DNA of 64,000 bases from contig NZ_LJHV01000009.1 in the NCBI RefSeq assembly GCF_001296025.1, forward strand, positions 1-64,000. Direction: 5' to 3'. Each line of letters opens with the position of its first letter. Positions within the stretch are counted from its first letter, which is position 1. The stretch is from Porphyrobacter sp. AAP60. Lineage in GTDB: Bacteria; Pseudomonadota; Alphaproteobacteria; Sphingomonadales; Sphingomonadaceae. The notes beneath the pieces were generated by a model. The model was given only the letters and a program-made list of their open reading frames with translations, had not been told where the DNA came from and ran no database searches. Both the position numbers and the translations under genes were made by a program. Below are positions 1 through 8,577 of this stretch, one piece after another.

Positions 1-21
1 GGGGGGGGGGGGGGGGGGGGG
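1..21. other. Poly-G run at contig edge, probable artefact
   Basis: The window opens with 21 consecutive G residues before ordinary sequence begins. Nothing similar occurs elsewhere in the window. A pure G run at the very end of a sequence is typical of two-colour sequencing chemistry reading no signal as G, so I read it as an assembly artefact and not as biology. Confidence 0.8.
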
Positions 22-61
22 CCCTGTCCGCAGCGGTGTTTTATGCCTCTTGCCCACCCCT

Positions 62-88
62 AACCCCTCCCGCAAGCGGGAGGGGGAT
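62..88. repeat. Dispersed palindromic repeat, family C, copy 1
   Basis: A perfect hairpin formed by CCCCTCCCGC, a two-base loop and GCGGGAGGGG lies directly downstream of the cysS stop codon. The same hairpin occurs twice in the atpD-atpC gap near 22.33-22.45 kb, so this is a copy of a dispersed element. It could act as a weak terminator for cysS, although no T tract follows the stem on the cysS transcript. Confidence 0.7.
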
Positions 89-90
89 TT

Positions 91-1539
91 TCAGCCCAGC
101 TTCCACTCCCAGCCGAGCGGGTCACCGTCCATCACCTCGACGCCTTGCGCGGCAAGTTCATCGCGGATCGCATCGGAGGCGGCGAAGTCCTTGGCAGCGC
201 GCGCTTCCTTGCGGCGGGCGAGCGCGGCGGTGATTTCGGCTTCGGTGATGCGCGCGGATTTGGGGCGGATGCGAAGATCAGCGCGGGCTAATGCAAACAG
301 CCCAAGGCCAAGGACGGCGTCCATATCCTCGATCACCGCGCGCTTGATCCCGGCATCGACCTTCTTGACCGCGAGTGCCTCCTCCAGCGCGGTAAGGGCG
401 ATGGGGGTATTGAGATCGTCGGCCATCGCTGCATCGAACTTCGCCAGCACCGGCGCAAACTTCGGGTGCTCGGCCTCGGGTTGAGACGGCACATCGGCCA
501 AAGACCCTGCCGCCATCACCATCCGCTTCAACCGCGTCAGCGCCGCGCCGAGGCCCTCCCACGAGAACTCCAGCTCCGAACGATAATGCGCCTGCAGGCA
601 CATCAGCCGGTAGGCAAGCGGGTGATACCCCCGGTCGACCAGCAATTGCAGCCGCAGGAATTCGCCCGACGACTTCGACATCTTCCCCGACCGTTCGACG
701 AGAAAGTTGTTGTGCATCCAGATCTTCGCGCCAGAATTCTTCGGATCATCCAACCCGTTCGTGCAGCAGAACGCCTGGTTCTGCGCAATTTCGTTGGGGT
801 GGTGGATTTCGCGGTGGTCGATCCCGCCGGTGTGGATATCGAACGGGAAGCCCAAGAGCGCCTCGCCCATCACCGAGCATTCCAGATGCCAGCCCGGCGC
901 GCCCCGGCCCCACGGCGAATCCCACTCCATCTGCCGCGTCTCGCCCGACGGAGTCTTGCGCCAGATCGCAAAATCGGCCGCGTTGCGCTTGCCTTCGACG
1001 CTTTCGATCCGGCCCTCTCCGTCCTCGGTGACGGCGCGCGCCAGCCGCCCGTAATCGGCGACGGTGGACACATCGAAATAGAGCCCGCTCTCCAATTTGT
1101 AGCAGTGCTTGTCAGCAATCGACTTGCCCCAGTCGATCATCGCATCGACATATTCGGTCGCGCGCGGGTGCTGTTTGGGCTGGACATTCAGCCGCGCCAG
1201 ATCGCGCTCGAAATCCTCCTGATAGAACTTCGCAATGTCCCACGCGCTCTTGCCCTCGCGCTGCGCCATGCGCTCCATCTTGTCCTCGCCCTCATCGGCG
1301 TCGGACGTCAGGTGGCCGACATCGGTGATGTTGACGACGTGGGTGAGCTTATACCCCTTCCACTGCAACGTCCGCCCCAGCGTGTCGGCAAACACATAGG
1401 CGCGCATATTGCCGATATGCTGGTAGTTATAGACCGTCGGCCCGCAGGTGTAGACGCGCGCCTCGCCAGGGTGGACGGGCGCGAACACCTCGGTTTGCCG
1501 GGTGAGCGAGTTGAACAGCTTGAGGGGCACGTCGGTCAT
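91..1539 (-). CDS. cysS: Cysteinyl-tRNA synthetase
   Basis: This cytoplasmic enzyme activates cysteine with ATP and charges tRNA-Cys. The 482-residue protein is the usual class I length. The HIGH motif appears as HIGN at residues 41-44 and the KMSKS motif at 286-290. C32, C221 and the His/Glu cluster near 246-250 are the expected zinc ligands that recognise the cysteine thiol. The ATG at 1539 gives the canonical N-terminus MTDVPLKLFNSL. The gene stands alone, with a hairpin repeat after its stop and a different repeat upstream. The assignment is secure. Confidence 0.97.
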   Translation of the reverse strand: MTDVPLKLFNSLTRQTEVFAPVHPGEARVYTCGPTVYNYQHIGNMRAYVFADTLGRTLQWKGYKLTHVVNITDVGHLTSDADEGEDKMERMAQREGKSAWDIAKFYQEDFERDLARLNVQPKQHPRATEYVDAMIDWGKSIADKHCYKLESGLYFDVSTVADYGRLARAVTEDGEGRIESVEGKRNAADFAIWRKTPSGETRQMEWDSPWGRGAPGWHLECSVMGEALLGFPFDIHTGGIDHREIHHPNEIAQNQAFCCTNGLDDPKNSGAKIWMHNNFLVERSGKMSKSSGEFLRLQLLVDRGYHPLAYRLMCLQAHYRSELEFSWEGLGAALTRLKRMVMAAGSLADVPSQPEAEHPKFAPVLAKFDAAMADDLNTPIALTALEEALAVKKVDAGIKRAVIEDMDAVLGLGLFALARADLRIRPKSARITEAEITAALARRKEARAAKDFAASDAIRDELAAQGVEVMDGDPLGWEWKLG

Positions 1540-1560
1540 GGGCGGGCCTTTGCCCTATTC

Positions 1561-1641
1561 CGTCATCCCGGCGCAAGCCGGGATCGTTTGCGGCAAGCCC
1601 GGCACATGCGGCCAGCGACCCCGGCCTGCGCCGGGGTGACG
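1561..1641. repeat. Dispersed palindromic repeat, family D, copy 1
   Basis: This intergenic element begins CGTCATCCCGGCGCAAGCCGG and ends with CGCCGGGGTGACGG. It has an outer inverted repeat (CGTCA.CCCGG with CCGGGGTGACG) and inner short hairpins. It fills the gap between nitroreductase and cysS. A shorter relative lies at 12682-12706. Elements of this type are common between genes in proteobacterial genomes. Confidence 0.65.
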
Positions 1642-1645
1642 GATG

Positions 1646-2308
1646 TCACTCGAACCCGATGAACTTCACATGCTCGTCGAGAGGCACACGCTCGCGCTCG
1701 AAATTGTTGAGCGGCGCGTCCGGATCGCGGTAGCCGATCGCCATGCCGCAGAAGAACATATAGCGTTCGTGATCGAGGCCAAGGAACTCGCGGATCGTAT
1801 TGGCATAAAGCGCCATGTATTCCTGCCAGCAGGAATCCAGCCCCTCTTCGCGCAGCAACAGCGCGACGGTTTGCAGCCACATGCCGACATCCGACCACTG
1901 CGGCTCCTTCATCAGGCGCGGGAAATAGACGAACATCACCGCAGGCGCATCGAAGCTGGTGGCATTGCGCATCATCGCCGCCATGCGGCCAGCGCCATCA
2001 TCACGCGCAATCCCCATCGCGCCGAACATGCCCGCAGAAACCCGGTTGAGGCGTTCCTTGTAGGTATCTTCCGTACCGGGCGCGGCCCAGTCGTACTCGG
2101 CGGCCTGCGGGCCGTCGGCGATGATCTTAGCCTGCAAGTCCTTCAAGGGCTGGCCGGTGAGGATGCTGGCTTCCCACGGCTGGTAATTGCAGCCCGAAGC
2201 CGCCCAACGCGCTGTGTCCATGACGCGGGTGAGCGTTTCGAGATCGACCGGCTTATCGAGATAATTGCGGATTGAGCGGCGGGTGGTAACGGCTTCGGTG
2301 ACGTTCAT
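1646..2308 (-). CDS. Nitroreductase family FMN oxidoreductase
   Basis: The 220-residue protein belongs to the nitroreductase fold, which uses FMN and NAD(P)H to reduce nitroaromatics, quinones or related substrates. The N-terminal RRSIRNY (residues 10-16) is the phosphate-binding motif, followed by the SGCNYQPWE segment that lines the flavin. Its ATG overlaps the cobT TGA as ATGA, so the two genes are translationally coupled. I considered BluB because of the cobT neighbour, but the sequence looks like the general NfnB/PnbA type. The substrate is unknown. Confidence 0.85.
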   Translation of the reverse strand: MNVTEAVTTRRSIRNYLDKPVDLETLTRVMDTARWAASGCNYQPWEASILTGQPLKDLQAKIIADGPQAAEYDWAAPGTEDTYKERLNRVSAGMFGAMGIARDDGAGRMAAMMRNATSFDAPAVMFVYFPRLMKEPQWSDVGMWLQTVALLLREEGLDSCWQEYMALYANTIREFLGLDHERYMFFCGMAIGYRDPDAPLNNFERERVPLDEHVKFIGFE

Positions 2309-4143
2309 TTGCGTTTAGTACCCTTCTCATCCTCGAACAGTTCCGCCAACTGCTCCATGATCGTGCCGCCCAGTTGCTCTACGTCCATGATCGTCACCGC
2401 GCGGCGATAATAGCGCGTCACGTCATGCCCGATCCCGATCGCCACCAACTGCACGGGCGAAACCTTCTCGATCCATTCGATCACGCTGCGCAGGTGCGCC
2501 TCAAGATACCCAGCCGAGTTCACCGACAGCGTCGAATCGTCCACCGGCGCACCGTCGCTGATGACCATCAGGATGCGGCGTTCTTCGGGGCGGTAGAGCA
2601 GACGGCTGTGCGCCCAGATCAGCGCCTCGCCGTCGATGTTCTCCTTCAGCAAACCTTCGCGCATCATCAGGCCGAGATTGCGACGCGCGCGGCGCCACGG
2701 CTCGTCGGCCTGTTTGTAGATGATGTGGCGCAGATCGTTGAGGCGGCCCGGATTCTGCGGCTTGCCATCGGCGAGCCATGCTTCGCGCCCCTGCCCGCCC
2801 TTCCATGCGCGGGTGGTGAAGCCGAGGATTTCAGTCTTGACCCCGCAGCGTTCCAGCGTGCGCGCCAGAATATCGGCGCTGATCGCCGCGATGCTGATCG
2901 GGCGGCCCCGCATTGATCCCGAGTTATCGATCAGCAGGGTGACAATCGTGTCCTTGAACTCGACATCGCGTTCGACCTTGTAGGACAGCGCCGTGCCGGG
3001 CGAGATGATCACGCGGGCGAGGCGGGCTGCATCGAGCACGCCTTCCTCCATGTCGAAATCCCAGCTGCGGTTCTGCTGCGCCATCAAGCGGCGCTGCAAG
3101 CGGTTGGCGAGGCGCGTGACCACGCCTTGCAGTCCGGTCAGCTGGCTATCGAGATAGGCGCGCAGCCGGTCGAGTTCTTCGGCATCGCACAGGTCGGGCG
3201 CAGCGACTTCCTCGTCGAAACGGGTGGTGAAGGCCTTGTAATCCACGCTCGGCGGGATGTCGGCCTGCGGGCGATTGGGGCGGACGGGCGCGTTGGAGGC
3301 ATCGCCTTCTTCGCCCGGCTCCCCTTCGGACATTTCGCTTTCGGACGACATATCGGACGAATCGTCGCCCTCGCCTTCGCCCTCGGCCATGTCGCCCGCC
3401 ATTTCGGCGGCCTGCGGATCGCCTTCGCCCTGATTGTCGTCCTCGCCCTGGCTTTCATCCTCGGGGCCGTCTTCGTCATCGGGCGAATCGCTGTCGCTTT
3501 CATCCGGCGCATCGGTGGAACGGGTCAGGTCGAGTTCGCGCAGCATGTCGAGCGCGAGTTTCTGGAACGCTTCCTGATCGGAGAGCTTCTCGGCCAGCGC
3601 GCCGAAATCCTTGCCGACTTTCTCTTCGAGGAAATCGCGCACCAGTTCGATCCCGCCCTGCGCCTTGGCAGGCACGGCTTCTCCCGTCAGTGCCTCGCGC
3701 ACGAGCAGGGCCAGCGCGGTTTGCAAGGGCACTTCGGAGGAGTTCTGCGCCCGCACGATCTTGTCGCCTGACGTGCGCATTTCGGTCGCCGCGTCGAGAT
3801 TGGCCTTGATTCCGCCGAAGCGGTTCGCGCCCAGCGCCTCGTAACGCACCTGCTCGATCGCGTCGTAACAGGCGCGGGCGATGGGTTCGGGCGGGGCGGC
3901 TTTGGCGTGGAGCGCGGCGTTGTGGTGGCGCAGTTTGAGCGCAAAGCTATCGGCAAAGCCGCGCGCTTCGGTCACCTGATCGGCTGGCAGATCGCGCCCC
4001 GGCAAGGGCACGCGGAAACGGTTGCCCGCGGCCCCCGGCACATCGGCGCTCCACGCCACCTCCACCTCGGCATCGCGCGCAATCGCACGGCTTGCGCCGG
4101 TCAGCGCCTGTTTGAACAGATCAAGCGGGGACTGGTCAGCCAT
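2305..4143 (-). CDS. cobT: Cobaltochelatase subunit CobT
   Basis: CobT is a subunit of the aerobic cobaltochelatase (with CobN and CobS) that inserts cobalt into hydrogenobyrinic acid diamide in B12 synthesis. The 612-residue protein has the family layout: an N-terminal domain, a strongly acidic linker at about 209-283, and a C-terminal von Willebrand A domain whose MIDAS motif DNSGSM lies at 406-411. I chose the ATG at 4143 because it overlaps the transaldolase stop (TAATG), implying coupling. No cobS or cobN is in this window, so its partners are elsewhere. The same fold also occurs in magnesium chelatases, but the length and acidic linker favour CobT. Confidence 0.92.
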   Translation of the reverse strand: MADQSPLDLFKQALTGASRAIARDAEVEVAWSADVPGAAGNRFRVPLPGRDLPADQVTEARGFADSFALKLRHHNAALHAKAAPPEPIARACYDAIEQVRYEALGANRFGGIKANLDAATEMRTSGDKIVRAQNSSEVPLQTALALLVREALTGEAVPAKAQGGIELVRDFLEEKVGKDFGALAEKLSDQEAFQKLALDMLRELDLTRSTDAPDESDSDSPDDEDGPEDESQGEDDNQGEGDPQAAEMAGDMAEGEGEGDDSSDMSSESEMSEGEPGEEGDASNAPVRPNRPQADIPPSVDYKAFTTRFDEEVAAPDLCDAEELDRLRAYLDSQLTGLQGVVTRLANRLQRRLMAQQNRSWDFDMEEGVLDAARLARVIISPGTALSYKVERDVEFKDTIVTLLIDNSGSMRGRPISIAAISADILARTLERCGVKTEILGFTTRAWKGGQGREAWLADGKPQNPGRLNDLRHIIYKQADEPWRRARRNLGLMMREGLLKENIDGEALIWAHSRLLYRPEERRILMVISDGAPVDDSTLSVNSAGYLEAHLRSVIEWIEKVSPVQLVAIGIGHDVTRYYRRAVTIMDVEQLGGTIMEQLAELFEDEKGTKRK

Positions 4144-4799
4144 TACTTGAGAATCGTCTGACCCGTCTTGGCCCAATCGGCCATGAAGCCTTCGATGCCC
4201 TTGTCGGTCAGCACGTGCTTGAACAAGTCGTGGATCACCTTGGGCGGCGCGGTCATCACGTCCGCGCCGATCTTGGCGGCTTGCAGCACGTGGGTGGTGT
4301 GGCGAACGCTGGCGACAAGGATTTCGGTGGCGAAATTGTAGTTGTCGTAAATCAGGCGGATGTCCTCAATCAGGTCCATCCCGTCAAAGCCGTTATCGTC
4401 ATGCCGACCGACGAAGGGGGAGATGAAGCTCGCCCCGGCCTTGGCCGCCAGCAGCGCCTGATTGGCCGAAAAGCACAGGGTCACATTGACCATCGTGCCT
4501 TCGCCGGTCAGCGCCTTGCAGGTCTTCAGCCCGTCCACCGTCAGCGGCACCTTGATGCAGACATTGTCCGCAATCTTGCGCAGCACTTCGGCCTCTTTCA
4601 TCATCGTCGCGTGATCCAGCGCCACCACTTCGGCCGAGACCGGGCCATCGACGATGCCGCAAATTTCGCGGGTCACTTCCATGAAATCCCGCCCCGATTT
4701 GGCGATCAGCGAGGGGTTGGTGGTCACGCCATCGAGCAGGCCGGTGGCGGCCAGTTCGCGGATCGGTTCGATCTCGGCGGTGTCGACGAAGAATTTCAT
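4143..4799 (-). CDS. fsa: Transaldolase, short FSA/TalC type
   Basis: The 218-residue protein matches the small transaldolase/fructose-6-phosphate aldolase subfamily that transfers or cleaves dihydroxyacetone units in the pentose phosphate pathway. Key features are the start MKFFVDTA, the [11 protein letters not shown] segment at 26-36, and the Schiff-base lysine K83 in CIKVPLT. An upstream in-frame extension exists but runs into the divergent gene and has no family similarity, so I placed the start at 4799. It is first in the overlapping chain with cobT and nitroreductase. Whether it acts as transaldolase or aldolase cannot be told from sequence. Confidence 0.93.
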   Translation of the reverse strand: MKFFVDTAEIEPIRELAATGLLDGVTTNPSLIAKSGRDFMEVTREICGIVDGPVSAEVVALDHATMMKEAEVLRKIADNVCIKVPLTVDGLKTCKALTGEGTMVNVTLCFSANQALLAAKAGASFISPFVGRHDDNGFDGMDLIEDIRLIYDNYNFATEILVASVRHTTHVLQAAKIGADVMTAPPKVIHDLFKHVLTDKGIEGFMADWAKTGQTILK

Positions 4800-4857
4800 G
4801 AGATAGCTCCAGCTTTTGCGATTGGCTGCGGTTTGGGTCGCGGCGTAATGGAGGGAC

Positions 4858-5514
4858 ATGAACCGAACCATCACCCACTTTGCGATGCTGCTTGCCGCCC
4901 TCGCCGCCGCTTGGCAACCATCGAAAGCACGCGCGGCCGATGAAGATGTGCAATTGTGGCAGTTCGTCTTCCTCACGGGCGATATTGGCGAGGATACCCG
5001 GCTGACGGTCGATGCCACGCAGCGCTGGCGCGAGGCCGCACGGGGGGATGATCAACAAACCTTGCGCGTAACCATCGAACAGCAGGTGGCCGAGGGCGTG
5101 CGCATCGGCGGCGGGGGCGCGCTGTTCGACGCCGGCGGCGCGACTGAGATTCGCCCGCATCAGCAGGTTACCCTTGTATCGGGCCGGATCGAAGCGCGCA
5201 CGCGGCTGGAACAGCGGTTTTTCGATGGCGCTGACAGGGTCGAAGTGCGCCTGCGCCAGCGCATCCAGTACAATCAGCCGCTGGGTAACGGCTGGCGCGC
5301 CAGTATCGGCGGGGAATGGCTTGGGCTGTTGCAATCACGCAATGAAGGCGAAGGCGCTTCGACCGAACAATGGCGGGCGCAAACGGGCGTGGCCTACAGG
5401 GTCAGCGAAAAGCTGGAAATCGGCGCGAATTACTGGCTCCTCGCCTTTCCCCGCGGCGACCGCCCGGCGCGCTACAGCCATGTGCCGCAGACTGTACTGA
5501 TCTACCGCTTCTGA
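4858..5514 (+). CDS. DUF2490 family outer-membrane beta-barrel-like protein
   Basis: This 218-residue protein has a cleavable signal peptide ending near residue 26 (KARAADED) and then alternating amphipathic strands typical of the DUF2490 family, which are predicted beta-barrel or periplasmic proteins. It ends in IYRF, the C-terminal aromatic expected of an outer-membrane barrel. A purine-rich GGAGGG precedes the ATG. It is divergent from the transaldolase (58-bp gap) and convergent with DUF4197. No enzymatic function can be assigned. Confidence 0.8.
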   Translation: MNRTITHFAMLLAALAAAWQPSKARAADEDVQLWQFVFLTGDIGEDTRLTVDATQRWREAARGDDQQTLRVTIEQQVAEGVRIGGGGALFDAGGATEIRPHQQVTLVSGRIEARTRLEQRFFDGADRVEVRLRQRIQYNQPLGNGWRASIGGEWLGLLQSRNEGEGASTEQWRAQTGVAYRVSEKLEIGANYWLLAFPRGDRPARYSHVPQTVLIYRF

Positions 5515-5518
5515 GGCG

Positions 5519-6214
5519 TCAGATGCGGCTGCCCAGCCCGAAGGTGCCGATCAGCAGCGGATCGCGGGTGGCCTGCGGATTGGCGCGGATCGCGGCTTCC
5601 TCGCGTGCGATTTCGCCCCAGATCGCATTATCCACCTCGGTCCCGATGCGCTGCGCCACCGCGCCGACATTGACACCGGTCAGCGCACTCAACGCCTCGC
5701 CCAGCAGCGGATCGCGCGAAACGCGGATGGCTTGGCCCAGTTCGGGCACCACTGCATCGATCAGCGCGGTGCCGACCTCTGCGCGCAAATAGCTGCTGGC
5801 CGCTGTCGGCCCGCCGCGCACCAGATCGATCGCGTTTTCAAACCCGATCACGCTGATCGCATCGGTCACTACCGGAGCGGCGCGGAAGCTGGCTTCGATG
5901 GCGAAATCGGCAAAGCGTTCCTCCAGCCGATCCTTGACCAGCGCCGAGGTGAGGATGCGCGACAAAACGTCGCCGCGCGTACCCATCAACTCATTGAGGC
6001 CGACACGCGCCACTTGCTCGTCCCAGAAGCCGCCCGGCGCAGTCAGCCGCGCAAAGGCATTTTCCGATGCCAGCAGCAGCATCCGGCGCACGGCTTCGAC
6101 CATGCTGAACCCACCGGTGCTGGCGCATCCGGGCAGCAGGATCAGCGCCGCCCCGCCAGCGGCTCCGGCCAGCAGGGCGCGGCGGGTCGGGGTCGATTGA
6201 TGAATTGCGGTCAT
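5519..6214 (-). CDS. DUF4197 family exported protein
   Basis: The 231-residue product contains the DUF4197 domain over nearly its whole mature length. The N-terminus reads TRRALLAGAAGGAALILLPGC, which could serve as a twin-arginine-like signal with a lipobox cysteine, so it is probably exported and perhaps lipidated. The ATG at 6214 follows a GGAG at good spacing; a start five codons upstream (6229) is possible. Its 5' end lies close to priA on the other strand. Function is unknown. Confidence 0.8.
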   Translation of the reverse strand: MTAIHQSTPTRRALLAGAAGGAALILLPGCASTGGFSMVEAVRRMLLLASENAFARLTAPGGFWDEQVARVGLNELMGTRGDVLSRILTSALVKDRLEERFADFAIEASFRAAPVVTDAISVIGFENAIDLVRGGPTAASSYLRAEVGTALIDAVVPELGQAIRVSRDPLLGEALSALTGVNVGAVAQRIGTEVDNAIWGEIAREEAAIRANPQATRDPLLIGTFGLGSRI

Positions 6215-6269
6215 TTTCGGGGTCTCCATGCTTGCCCCAACCTACTGCCAGTGCCCATATGGCGGCAAG

Positions 6270-8438
6270 ATGAACCGTATCCGCCTGTTAGTTTTGAACG
6301 CCGCGCTCGGCCCGCTGGATTACCGGCTGCCCGATGGGGTGAATGCGCCAGCGGGCAGTGTGGTGATCGCGCCGCTTGGCCCGCGCAAGGTGACAGGCAT
6401 CGTGTGGGACGAAGGGCGGTTGCCTGGCGATGAAATCGCTTTCGAGCGGCTGCGCCCGATCCTTGAGGTGCTGCCTGTCCCGCCCCTGCCCGAACCACTG
6501 CGGCGGCTGATCGAATGGACAGCGGATTATTACTGCGCGCCGCTGGCCAGCGTGGCGCGCATGGCGCTGGCGAGCGGCGGGGCGCTGGGCGGGCCTGCGA
6601 CCATGACCGAATACCGGCTGACGGGCGCGGATGGCTCCGGGCGACTCACAGCACAGCGCAAGACCGCTCTGGAAAAACTGACCGGCGAACAGGGCACCAT
6701 GCGCGAGTTGGCGGCAATCGCCGGTGTTTCCGAGGGCGTGCTGCGCGGCATGGCAGGCGCGGGGCTGATCGAGCCGGTGACAGTGAATATCGACCGCCCC
6801 TACCCCCCGGCCGATCCCGATTTCGATCAACCGGACTTGTCGCCCGTTCAGGCCGAGGTCGCGGGCAAGCTGACAGCGGCGGTGCAGGCCCGCAGCTTTG
6901 CCCCCTTCCTGCTCGACGGGGTGACCGGATCGGGCAAGACCGAAACCTATTTCGAACCCGTGGCCGAAGCGATCCGCAGCGGTAAGCAGGTCCTGGTGCT
7001 GCTGCCCGAAATCGCGCTGACCGAGAACTTCCTCAGCCGCTTTGCCGCCCGCTTCGGCGCGGCGCCGGTGCTGTGGCATTCCTCATTGAAATCCACCGAG
7101 CGGCGGCGCGCGTGGCGGGCGATTGCCGGTGGAAGCGCGCAGGTCGTGGTCGGCGCACGTTCGGCGCTGTTCCTGCCCTATGCCAATCTTGGCCTGATCG
7201 TGGTCGATGAAGCGCACGAAATCAGCTTCAAGCAGGATGACGGGGTGCGATACAACGCCCGCGATGTCTCGGTAATGCGCGCGCGGTTCGAAGGCGTGCC
7301 GGTGATCCTCGCCAGCGCCACCCCGGCGCTGGAAAGCCTGCACATGGCGACGCAAGGCGTTTACGAAAAACTCGATCTGCCCAGCCGGTTTGGCGGGGCA
7401 AGCCTGCCGACAGTGCGGCTGATCAACCTCACGGAAGAAAAGCCCGGCAGCCAGCGCTGGCTTGCCGGGCCGCTGATCGATGCCTTGCGTGACCGGCTGG
7501 ACAAGGGCGAACAATCGCTGCTGTTCCTCAACCGCCGCGGCTATGCCCCGCTGACTTTGTGCCGCAATTGCGGGCACCGTTTCAAATGCCCCAGTTGCAG
7601 CGCATGGCTGGTCGAACACCGCCTGTCCGCCCGGCTCGCCTGCCACCATTGCGGATTCGAAACGCGGGTGCCCGATGCCTGCCCCGAATGCGGCGAGAGC
7701 GATTGTCTGGTCGCCTGCGGCCCCGGCGTGGAGCGGATCGCAGCCGAAGTCGCCGAACTGTTCCCGCAGGCGCGGGTGGTGGTGGCGACATCAGACACCC
7801 TCAATACCCCTGACCGCGCCGCCGAATTCATTGCGCAGGCGGAAGGCCGGGCGATCGACATCATCATCGGCACGCAGCTGGTCACCAAGGGGTTCCACTT
7901 CCCCGATCTCACGCTGGTGGGCGTGGTCGATGCCGATCTCGGGCTTGAAGGCGGAGACTTGCGGGCGGGCGAGCGCACCTTCAGCCAGATTGCGCAGGTT
8001 GCCGGGCGCGCAGGGCGCGGGGCCAAGCCGGGCGAAGTGCTGATCCAGACGCGCCACCCCGATGCGCCCGTGATCGCCGCACTGGCAAACGGCGACCGCG
8101 ACGGGTTCTACGCCGCCGAAACCGATGCGCGGCGCGATGCCGGCGCCCCGCCATTCGGGCGCTGGGCGGCAATCATCCTGTCATCAGAGGATGAGAAAGA
8201 AGCGCGCCAAGCTGCCGCCCGGCTGGGCGATGCGCGGCCGCGGCTGGCGGATGTCCAGATCCTGGGCCCTGCACCTGCACCGCTGGCGCTGCTGCGCGGG
8301 CGCTATCGTTACCGATTTCTGGTCAACGCCAAGCGAAGCGCCAACCTGCAAGCTGCCTTGCGCGACTGGATCGGCGCCGTGCAATTCGCGCCCGGTGTGC
8401 GGGTCGGCGTGGATATTGATCCTTACTCGTTCGTGTAA
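6270..8438 (+). CDS. priA: Primosomal protein N', replication restart helicase PriA
   Basis: PriA recognises abandoned replication forks and reloads the replisome. The 722-residue protein shows the N-terminal DNA-binding domain, Walker A GVTGSGKTE near residues 218-226, the DEAH box near 313-316, and the zinc region of four CxxC pairs at about 431-476 that is diagnostic for PriA. The frame is open 14 codons further upstream, but MNRIRLLVLNAALG is the typical start. A dispersed repeat follows immediately and the photolyase lies beyond it. Confidence 0.97.
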   Translation: MNRIRLLVLNAALGPLDYRLPDGVNAPAGSVVIAPLGPRKVTGIVWDEGRLPGDEIAFERLRPILEVLPVPPLPEPLRRLIEWTADYYCAPLASVARMALASGGALGGPATMTEYRLTGADGSGRLTAQRKTALEKLTGEQGTMRELAAIAGVSEGVLRGMAGAGLIEPVTVNIDRPYPPADPDFDQPDLSPVQAEVAGKLTAAVQARSFAPFLLDGVTGSGKTETYFEPVAEAIRSGKQVLVLLPEIALTENFLSRFAARFGAAPVLWHSSLKSTERRRAWRAIAGGSAQVVVGARSALFLPYANLGLIVVDEAHEISFKQDDGVRYNARDVSVMRARFEGVPVILASATPALESLHMATQGVYEKLDLPSRFGGASLPTVRLINLTEEKPGSQRWLAGPLIDALRDRLDKGEQSLLFLNRRGYAPLTLCRNCGHRFKCPSCSAWLVEHRLSARLACHHCGFETRVPDACPECGESDCLVACGPGVERIAAEVAELFPQARVVVATSDTLNTPDRAAEFIAQAEGRAIDIIIGTQLVTKGFHFPDLTLVGVVDADLGLEGGDLRAGERTFSQIAQVAGRAGRGAKPGEVLIQTRHPDAPVIAALANGDRDGFYAAETDARRDAGAPPFGRWAAIILSSEDEKEARQAAARLGDARPRLADVQILGPAPAPLALLRGRYRYRFLVNAKRSANLQAALRDWIGAVQFAPGVRVGVDIDPYSFV

Positions 8439-8440
8439 CT

Positions 8441-8544
8441 CGTCATTGCAAGGCGACGCAGTCGCCGCGGCAATCCATGACCGGGCATAGCTCCAATCAC
8501 GGCTGGCGGGTCATGGATTGCCGCGCCTTCGGCTCGCAATGACG
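8441..8544. repeat. Dispersed palindromic repeat, family A, copy 1
   Basis: A roughly 104-bp imperfect palindrome bounded by CGTCATTGC and GCAATGACG, with inner arms GCAATCCATGAC and GTCATGGATTGC. Very similar copies are at 10821-10923 and 52438-52534. The outer and inner arms are conserved while the central loop sequence differs, which is what a folded mobile repeat (REP/MITE-like) would show. It fills the priA-photolyase gap. Confidence 0.8.
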
Positions 8545-8577
8545 AAACTAAAGGCCTCGCGCAGCATTACCCCCCGC

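Noticed and set aside
466-1662. 398-codon open frame on the plus strand opposite cysS
   Set aside because: It is a GC-bias shadow of cysS with no motif or signal and fully overlaps a secure gene.
1646-2308. Nitroreductase as BluB (dimethylbenzimidazole synthase) because it is coupled to cobT
   Set aside because: The sequence follows the general NfnB/PnbA nitroreductase pattern and I do not see the BluB-specific N-terminal and lid features.
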